In this document: positions 34,431-39,194 of the stretch, piece by piece
Layout of the letters: every line of letters begins with the position of its first letter
How positions within the stretch are numbered: position 1 is the first letter of the stretch
Assembly: GCA_012034575.1 (NCBI GenBank)
Contig: JAAUPF010000050.1
Location: 1 to 39,194, forward strand
Length of the DNA: 39,194 bases
Source of the DNA: Richelia sp. CSU_2_1
GTDB taxonomy: Bacteria > Cyanobacteriota > Cyanobacteriia > Cyanobacteriales > Microcoleaceae
Direction: 5' to 3'
Translations under genes and position numbers: made by a program
The notes under the pieces: generated by a model
The model's database searches: none
What the model was told of the DNA's origin: nothing
Seen by the model: the letters and a program-made list of their open reading frames with translations, nothing else

Positions 34431-34511
34431 CGCGTCGTGATTAGCATCTGGGATATTTTAGATATCCCAGATGTAACAATTAAAAGTATCAGCAACCTCG
34501 ATCGGGGTTAT

Positions 34512-36587
34512 GTGGCTTCTGTGAGTTATTGCCTCAATCCCAAATGCCCGAATCCATCCGATCCTGCCAACGCCGGCAGAGCCGCCTGCATCCACTGCGG
34601 TTCTGAACTGTTGATGCAAGGTCGGTACCGTCTGGTCGCGCCTCTCGGAGGCGGCGGCTTTGGTAAAACCTTTGAAGTAGATGACAACGGCGCTCGCAAA
34701 GTGCTCAAAGTCCTGCTCAAAGAACACCCCAAAGCTGTAGAACTTTTCAAGCAAGAAGCAGATGTATTAGTCAGGTTGAGACATCCGGGAATTCCCAAAG
34801 TAGACCGCGACGGCTACTTTATCTATTCGCCTGCCAATAGCACGGAATCTTTTCACTGTCTGGTGATGGAAAAAATTGCCGGGGCAAATTTGCAGGACTG
34901 GCTCAAACACCGGGGCCGACCGATTACTCAAGAGCAGGCTGTGAACTGGCTGAGGCAACTGGCGGAAATTTTAGACCAAGTTCACAGGCTCAACTATTTT
35001 CACCGGGATATCAAGCCGCACAATATCATGTGCAAGCCGAACGGTCAGTTGGTACTGATCGACTTCGGGACGGCGAGGGAAGTTTCGGCGACTTATTTCG
35101 CAAAGGTGGGTCAGGGGCAAAACGTGACGGGTATTGTTTCCCCAGGCTACACGCCGCCAGAACAAACGAACGGCAAAGCGGTTCCGCAGTCGGATTTTTT
35201 TGCGATGGGCCGCACTTTTGTGTATTTGCTGACCGGGAAGCCGCCAACTGCTTTTCCGGAGAACCCGCGCACTGGTAAGTTGATGTGGCGCAAAGGAGCT
35301 CCGCAGGTTTCCGACCAAGTAGCTAACATAATCGATTACCTGATGGCCCCGTTTCCAGGGAATCGGCCTCAAAGTCCCCAGGTAATTTTGCAGTGCTTGG
35401 AAGAAATCAATCTGGAGGGCGGGGACACTCAGTTACCGACTCAGTTGCCGACTCAGGGAGCAACTAAACTTCGGTCTTCTAGTAGTTCTGGGGCTACCGG
35501 GATGACGAAGCAGAATTCGCCGAACCGACTCAGACCGCTGAATTCGAGCATCAAAAAGCCTGCAAAACCGCCTTTTGAGTGGAAAAATAAGTTGCTGGGG
35601 GGCGCTGCTGCGCTGCTGCTGGCGGTCGCTACTTCTCAAATTTACGGTTCGCTGCGTTACGGAGTGTTTCCGGCAAATCCGGTGTGGCTGCTTTCGAGTT
35701 TGCCCAGCAGTCAGTTTTTGGAAAAAAATTTAAATAATGTTGGGGCAGTAAATACTGTTGCCCTTTCGCCCGACGGCCTGTATTTGGCGAGTGGAAGTTT
35801 TGGCACGATTAGAATTTGGAATGCAAAATCCGGACGCTTGCAGCGGACTCTCAATCAGGTGCATTCTCGAAGAGCCGTGCGGGCTCTGGCTGTGAGTCCC
35901 GATAGCGAGATATTGGTCAGCGGCGGGAATGACAACAATGCGATTATGTGGAATTTGAAGACTGGCAAGCGGATGCTGACCATTCCCGCCCACAGTGGAG
36001 GGGTAAATTCGATCGCTTTTAGCAATGACGGTGAGTTTTTTGCGACTGGTAGCGATGATAAAACTGTTCGCTTGTGGGATGCGAAAACGGGCAGGAGGTT
36101 GCTGACTTTAACGGGTCACACGGGTCCGGTGAATGCGGTTGCTTTGAGTCGGGACGGTCAAACTCTAGCTAGCGGCAGCGCGGATAAGAGCGTGCGTTTG
36201 TGGAATCTCAAAACTGGGGAAGTGAGGAGAATTCTCACAGGTCACGCGGGAGCAGTTACTGCTGTTACTTTCAGTCCGAACGGACAAGTTGTGGCTAGTG
36301 CTAGCACTGATAATACTGTCCGTTTGTGGAACGTGCGAGACGGGAAGCGCACTCGCACTTTTAAAGGACATTCGAGTTGGGTGAGGACGATCGCTTTTAG
36401 CCCGGACAGTCGCACTTTGGTCAGCGGTGGCGGAGATATTATTGTTTGGGATTTAAAAACGGGAAAAGAGAGAAGCTCTCTTTCGGGTCACAGTCAATTT
36501 GTCAGTTCTGTGGCTATTAGTAGAGATAACAAAACTTTGGTCAGTGGCAGTCCCGATCGCACGATTAAGATTTGGCGAATGCCGTAA
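34512..36587 (+). CDS. Ser/Thr protein kinase with WD40 beta-propeller
   Basis: The protein has about 690 residues. A zinc-ribbon (SYCLNPKCPN... CIHCGSEL) precedes the kinase (about 37-300) with GGGGFGKTFEV, the lysine in ARKVLKVLL, catalytic FHRDIKPHNIM (Asp166), LIDFGTARE and GYTPPEQT. A Ser/Pro/Thr linker and one membrane helix (about 360-378) follow, then seven WD40 blades (about 395-691), each ending in IRIWN/VRLWD-type motifs. This layout is common in filamentous cyanobacteria, where the propeller is an interaction platform outside or beneath the membrane. The start is uncertain: GTG 34512 with GGGG at 34504-34507, or GTG 34521 (VSYCLNPKCPN), which best matches family starts. The open frame extends back to 34194 through a TnpB relic. 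The TAA stop coincides with an inverted repeat. Confidence 0.9.
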   Translation: MASVSYCLNPKCPNPSDPANAGRAACIHCGSELLMQGRYRLVAPLGGGGFGKTFEVDDNGARKVLKVLLKEHPKAVELFKQEADVLVRLRHPGIPKVDRDGYFIYSPANSTESFHCLVMEKIAGANLQDWLKHRGRPITQEQAVNWLRQLAEILDQVHRLNYFHRDIKPHNIMCKPNGQLVLIDFGTAREVSATYFAKVGQGQNVTGIVSPGYTPPEQTNGKAVPQSDFFAMGRTFVYLLTGKPPTAFPENPRTGKLMWRKGAPQVSDQVANIIDYLMAPFPGNRPQSPQVILQCLEEINLEGGDTQLPTQLPTQGATKLRSSSSSGATGMTKQNSPNRLRPLNSSIKKPAKPPFEWKNKLLGGAAALLLAVATSQIYGSLRYGVFPANPVWLLSSLPSSQFLEKNLNNVGAVNTVALSPDGLYLASGSFGTIRIWNAKSGRLQRTLNQVHSRRAVRALAVSPDSEILVSGGNDNNAIMWNLKTGKRMLTIPAHSGGVNSIAFSNDGEFFATGSDDKTVRLWDAKTGRRLLTLTGHTGPVNAVALSRDGQTLASGSADKSVRLWNLKTGEVRRILTGHAGAVTAVTFSPNGQVVASASTDNTVRLWNVRDGKRTRTFKGHSSWVRTIAFSPDSRTLVSGGGDIIVWDLKTGKERSSLSGHSQFVSSVAISRDNKTLVSGSPDRTIKIWRMP

Positions 36588-36983
36588 TTAGGGCTTGCTA
36601 AAGAGAAGTTCTATAGTATATCTCTCTTGTGTTTCAACCTGTTTGGCACAGGTATAAGGTGCAAGAGTTACCCCTCGATTGGGTAAAAAACCTTGGATTT
36701 ACGCTCTCTGTTAGGCGGGGAAAATCGGAAAATTATTGCCCCCGATCGTACAAAACTGTTGCCTATTCCCTATTCCCTATTCCCTCTGACTGATGACAAT
36801 TGACAACTCTCAATTGGTAACTCAAAACTCAGGGCGGGCACGGGGGCACCGCCCCTACAACTCAAAACTCAAAACTCTTCCCTATTCCCTATTCCCTGTT
36901 GCCTGCTGCCTGTTGCCTATTAAGAGGTGCCTGTTGCCTGTTCCCTAACCCCACTAAAAGACTTATTCAGCAAGCCCTAATTA
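36585..36983. mobile_element. 399-bp element bounded by a 15-bp inverted repeat (MITE-like or IS remnant)
   Basis: TAATTAGGGCTTGCT (36585-36599) and its exact complement AGCAAGCCCTAATTA (36969-36983) bound a region with no ORF. The outer TAATTA is self-complementary, so it could be a target duplication, leaving GGGCTTGCT as the true terminus. Inside are degenerate heptamers (TTCCCTA, TTGCCTG) and a GGGGGCACCGCCCC-type palindrome. Beyond the shared 15 bases the right end, read inward, continues GAATAAGTCTTTTAG, resembling the ends of cyanobacterial insertion sequences. The left copy contains the stop codon of the kinase gene. Confidence 0.6.
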
Positions 36984-36987
36984 AAGG

Positions 36988-37875
36988 ATGAAAAAAAATC
37001 TGCTCATATTATTTTTTATTTCGATCGCCCTTTCGATCGGTGGGAATTTGACGTGGAGATACTTTACCAATCCTACTGGAGATCGAAAGGTAGTATTCAC
37101 CCCGGCGAATCTGCAACACTTTACCAGTGGTAACTTAAATTATACCATTTATCGAGCAAAAAACGGAGTAAGTGATGACGTTATTTATCACTTACACGGA
37201 AGAAACTTAGACGATTCTATTTGGAACGACGACACCTATTTTACCTCAATGCTACAAGCCCATTGGCAGAGATCGTCAATTAAACCGCCAACAGTCGTGG
37301 TCGTTTCCTATGGATCGGTCTGGCTGTTAACTCCGAAGAATTCTCGAGTAGAAAATGGATTATTGGATGACTTCATTGCCCGCCTGCCGCAAATTGAATC
37401 AAAAGTAGGCAAGCCAAGCCGTAGAATATTGCTCGGCGAGTCTATGGGAGGATTAAACGTCCTGATACTAGGGCTGAGCCACCCCAAGATGTTTTCTAAG
37501 ATCGCGGCTCTTTGTCCTGTAATTTACTTGGAGTCTCCATTCTCTGATTATTCCACTCAGAGAGCGGCGATGAAGCGGACAGGTGCCGATCCCAAAATAA
37601 TATACGGAGTAACACAACTGGCGAAGAATTATGTTTCTAATAACGAAGAATGGAATGCGATCGACCCAATTTCATCGATCGAGCGCGCAGACCAAAGCTA
37701 TCCTGAACTATATCTTTCCTGCGGTCTTTACGACAAATATGGAAATTTTGAAGGCACGGAAGCGCTGGCAAATCTTGCAATAAAAAGAGGAGTAAAGACT
37801 AGATGGCACCCTATATACGGCGGACACTGTGCCATAGATATCGCCTCGCTGGCAGACTTTCTATCCTCGAATTAA
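36988..37875 (+). CDS. Secreted or lipid-anchored esterase, alpha/beta hydrolase
   Basis: The 295-residue protein starts with an N-terminal signal or anchor helix (MKKNLLILFFISIALSIGG). The nucleophile Ser152 is in the elbow LLGESMGGLNV. An acid residue is expected near GLYDKYGNFEG, and the catalytic His is in PIYGGHCAIDIA. The family resembles the esterase D/feruloyl-esterase group (putative esterase, PF00756 type), which cleaves short esters. The substrate is unknown. ATG 36988 is only four bases from the inverted repeat at 36969-36983. AAAGG directly abuts the start codon, far too close for a standard ribosome site, so translation may be weak or the leader was replaced by the insertion. 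The gene is convergent with comF. Confidence 0.82.
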   Translation: MKKNLLILFFISIALSIGGNLTWRYFTNPTGDRKVVFTPANLQHFTSGNLNYTIYRAKNGVSDDVIYHLHGRNLDDSIWNDDTYFTSMLQAHWQRSSIKPPTVVVVSYGSVWLLTPKNSRVENGLLDDFIARLPQIESKVGKPSRRILLGESMGGLNVLILGLSHPKMFSKIAALCPVIYLESPFSDYSTQRAAMKRTGADPKIIYGVTQLAKNYVSNNEEWNAIDPISSIERADQSYPELYLSCGLYDKYGNFEGTEALANLAIKRGVKTRWHPIYGGHCAIDIASLADFLSSN

Positions 37876-37922
37876 AATACATCCTAGGGAGCCAAGAACT
37901 CACGATCTTGCCAAAAATATTT

Positions 37923-38633
37923 TCACTCCTCAGGGCTTTGCGATTGCCGATTATTAATCTTTGTCGGAGTTGCCAGTGCCACAGTTCCGTACACCGAAAT
38001 TCCCGACTGTTTCAAGACTTTAATTGCTTCTTTTACAGTAGTACCGCTAGTGTAAATATCATCAATTAATAACACCCGATCGCGTGGCAGTCGGCGGCGA
38101 AAATCTTTACCCAAAATTAACGCATCTTTCATTTCCGATTGCCTCTGCTGCAACGAAAGCTCAAATAGCGGTTTAGTATCTTTAACCCTTTCTAAACCTT
38201 GCCGTCGCAAAGGCAAATTAGTTAACTCGCAAAAACTTTCAGCCAAAAGTTCCGCCTGATTGAAACCTCTTTTTTTCAGCTTTTCTCGGTTCATTGGAAT
38301 AGGTACAACGGTTAAATTGTCAATAGCTAATTCTGAATAATTTAGCCAAGCTTGAGCCAGCCAGCACCCCAGAGGCTTGCCCAATTGCGGGTTGTTTTCG
38401 TATTTGAAAGCTGCGATCGCCCGTTTGAGAGTCCCGCTGTACTCCCCCCACACGAAAACACGTTTTTGTGAATCCCAAAATTGACTCGGATCTGCTAGCT
38501 GACAGTGCTGAAGCTGCCGGAAACAGTACGGACACAACTCTCTATCGGCAGATCTGTGACAAAGAGAACACTCAGACTTGAGAAATAGATTGAGAAAAGA
38601 TCGAACCAATCCCGTAAATTTTTGCGTTTTCAT
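37923..38633 (-). CDS. comF: ComF family phosphoribosyltransferase-like protein
   Basis: The 236-residue protein has an N-terminal four-cysteine zinc motif (CSLCHRSADRELCPYC), a middle region VPIPMNREKLKKRGFNQAEL, and a phosphoribosyltransferase-type C-terminus with the diphosphate-binding loop VLLIDDIYTSGTTV and a final GTVALATP. ComF proteins take part in natural DNA uptake in competent bacteria, probably as part of the ssDNA import or processing apparatus, and the family is retained in many cyanobacteria, some of them transformable. The start is ATG 38633. It stands as a single gene, convergent with the esterase; the repeats and partial tnpB are on its upstream side. Confidence 0.92.
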   Translation of the reverse strand: MKTQKFTGLVRSFLNLFLKSECSLCHRSADRELCPYCFRQLQHCQLADPSQFWDSQKRVFVWGEYSGTLKRAIAAFKYENNPQLGKPLGCWLAQAWLNYSELAIDNLTVVPIPMNREKLKKRGFNQAELLAESFCELTNLPLRRQGLERVKDTKPLFELSLQQRQSEMKDALILGKDFRRRLPRDRVLLIDDIYTSGTTVKEAIKVLKQSGISVYGTVALATPTKINNRQSQSPEE

Positions 38634-38649
38634 CAGAAAATTGGGTGTA

Positions 38650-38760
38650 GTGTTAACGCAGGGTTGAAACCCCGTCCTTCTAAGACCGCTTTACCAAAAA
38701 GCTGGGCGCAGCGTAGCGGAGGGTTAAAGCCCCGTCCCGATCGTCCGGCTTTGATTCGAG
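38650..38760. repeat. Hairpin-rich repeat upstream of tnpB
   Basis: Two similar modules follow each other. The first is GGTTGAAACCCCGTCC (about 38663-38678), followed by TTCTAAG. The second is GGGTTAAAGCCCCGTCC at about 38722-38738, preceded by GGGCGCAGCGTAGCGGA. The GGTTGAAACC and GGGTTAAAGCCC cores are stem-forming. The CCGTCCTT sequence recurs in the leader at 7909. The GCAGCGTAGCGGA string is the complement of the TCCGCTACGCTGC in the 37-bp tandem repeat at 16121. This may be the left end of the tnpB element. Confidence 0.55.
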
Positions 38761-38827
38761 TGTAAAGATTTCTTGCCAGCCAGAAATTTATAGCCACAAT
38801 TGTCCATAAGCGTGATAAAATTATCAG

Positions 38828-39194
38828 ATGATTGTACTAGAGTTCAAGTTAAAAGGTAAGCAGCAGCAATACCGGGTCATTGACGAAATGATTCGCACAG
38901 CTCAGTTTGTCAGAAACAAAGCTCTCAGATACTGGATAGATAATCAAGGGGTTAAATTATCGGACTTATACAAACAATGCGCCATCATGGCGAAAGAGTT
39001 TGAATGGGCGGGTAAACTTAACTCAATGGCGCGTCAAGCTTCTGCCGAGCGTGCCATTTTTGCGATCCAACGTTTCTTCGCTAATTGCAAAGCTAAAAAG
39101 CCAGGGAAAAAAGGATATCCGCAATTCAAAAAGCATACCCGTTCCGTAGAATACAAAACATCAGGCTGGGCGCTTTCTGTCGATAAAAGATGCC
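38828..39194 (+). CDS. tnpB: TnpB-family protein, 5' part, truncated by the window edge
   Basis: An open frame from ATG 38828 runs off the end of the window (122 complete codons). It matches the N-terminal region of cyanobacterial IS200/IS605 (IS1341-type) TnpB proteins: MIVLEFKLKGKQQQYRVIDE, FVRNKALRYWIDNQGV, KLNSMARQASAERAI, KKPGKKGYPQFKKH and SVEYKTSGWALSVDKR. TnpB is an RNA-guided DNA nuclease encoded in transposons. The catalytic RuvC and zinc-ribbon parts lie beyond the window. No TnpA is seen on the left, so the element is probably of the tnpB-only type. The N-terminus here and the C-terminal relic at 34194 look like different subfamilies (the relic has PRDFN rather than the DRD-type end). 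Confidence 0.88.
   Translation, partial: MIVLEFKLKGKQQQYRVIDEMIRTAQFVRNKALRYWIDNQGVKLSDLYKQCAIMAKEFEWAGKLNSMARQASAERAIFAIQRFFANCKAKKPGKKGYPQFKKHTRSVEYKTSGWALSVDKRC

Overview
The window looks like a chromosomal segment of a filamentous, Oscillatoriales-type cyanobacterium (Microcoleus/Oscillatoria-like). Four things suggest this: dense GCGATCGC/CGATCG (HIP1-type) octamers, tandem heptanucleotide repeats of the TTGACAG and GGTAATT kind, cyanobacteria-specific families (cyanobacterial GshA, XisH/XisI, Mo-nitrogenase C-terminal family, Hstk-type hybrid kinases), and a tRNA without an encoded CCA end. The genus is an inference from style only. I see no prophage, CRISPR array or secondary-metabolite cluster.

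Layout. 1-5600: a giant minus-strand Ser/Thr-kinase-like/AAA-ATPase/GAF/histidine kinase, split in two by a one-base deletion. 5.9-7.4 kb: an HD-domain phosphohydrolase and a small Mo-nitrogenase C-terminal family protein. 8.0-10 kb: a conserved cyanobacterial protein and an AI-2E family membrane protein, separated by heptamer repeats. 10.3-12.1 kb: glutamate-cysteine ligase (gshA) and a tRNA 2'-O-methyltransferase (trmL). 12.4-16.8 kb: a LysM/M23 cell-wall peptidase behind a structured leader, a CAT-anticodon tRNA, a 2-Cys peroxiredoxin and a second peroxiredoxin-like protein. 16.9-18.9 kb: the xisH/xisI pair, an unknown protein and a one-repeat Calx-beta-like protein. 19.8-23.9 kb: a huge polytopic membrane protein, also frameshifted. 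24.1-26.2 kb: a PIN nuclease with a coiled-coil partner, and a Uma2 nuclease gene bracketed by palindromic repeats. 26.4-30 kb: a Xi-class glutathione transferase and a 4xCBS histidine kinase, the third frameshifted gene. 30.1-33.9 kb: a PhoD-like metallophosphatase and methionine aminopeptidase. 34.2-38.6 kb: a TnpB zinc-ribbon relic fused in frame to a Ser/Thr kinase-WD40 gene, an inverted-repeat-bounded insertion, an esterase and ComF. 38.8 kb to the end: the 5' part of another tnpB, cut by the window edge.

Functional themes. Thiol and redox defence is well represented (gshA, two peroxiredoxins, glutathione transferase). So is signalling: two paralogous HisKA/HATPase kinases and two Hanks-type kinase domains, one apparently catalytically dead, but no receiver domain in the window. 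Repeats and mobile DNA supply stop codons, sit at start codons and have built at least one chimeric ORF.

The most consequential observation is that the three longest multidomain genes are each broken by loss of one base in a homopolymer, with the reading otherwise perfect on both sides. This is either an assembly artefact or parallel decay, and it changes how those genes should be annotated.
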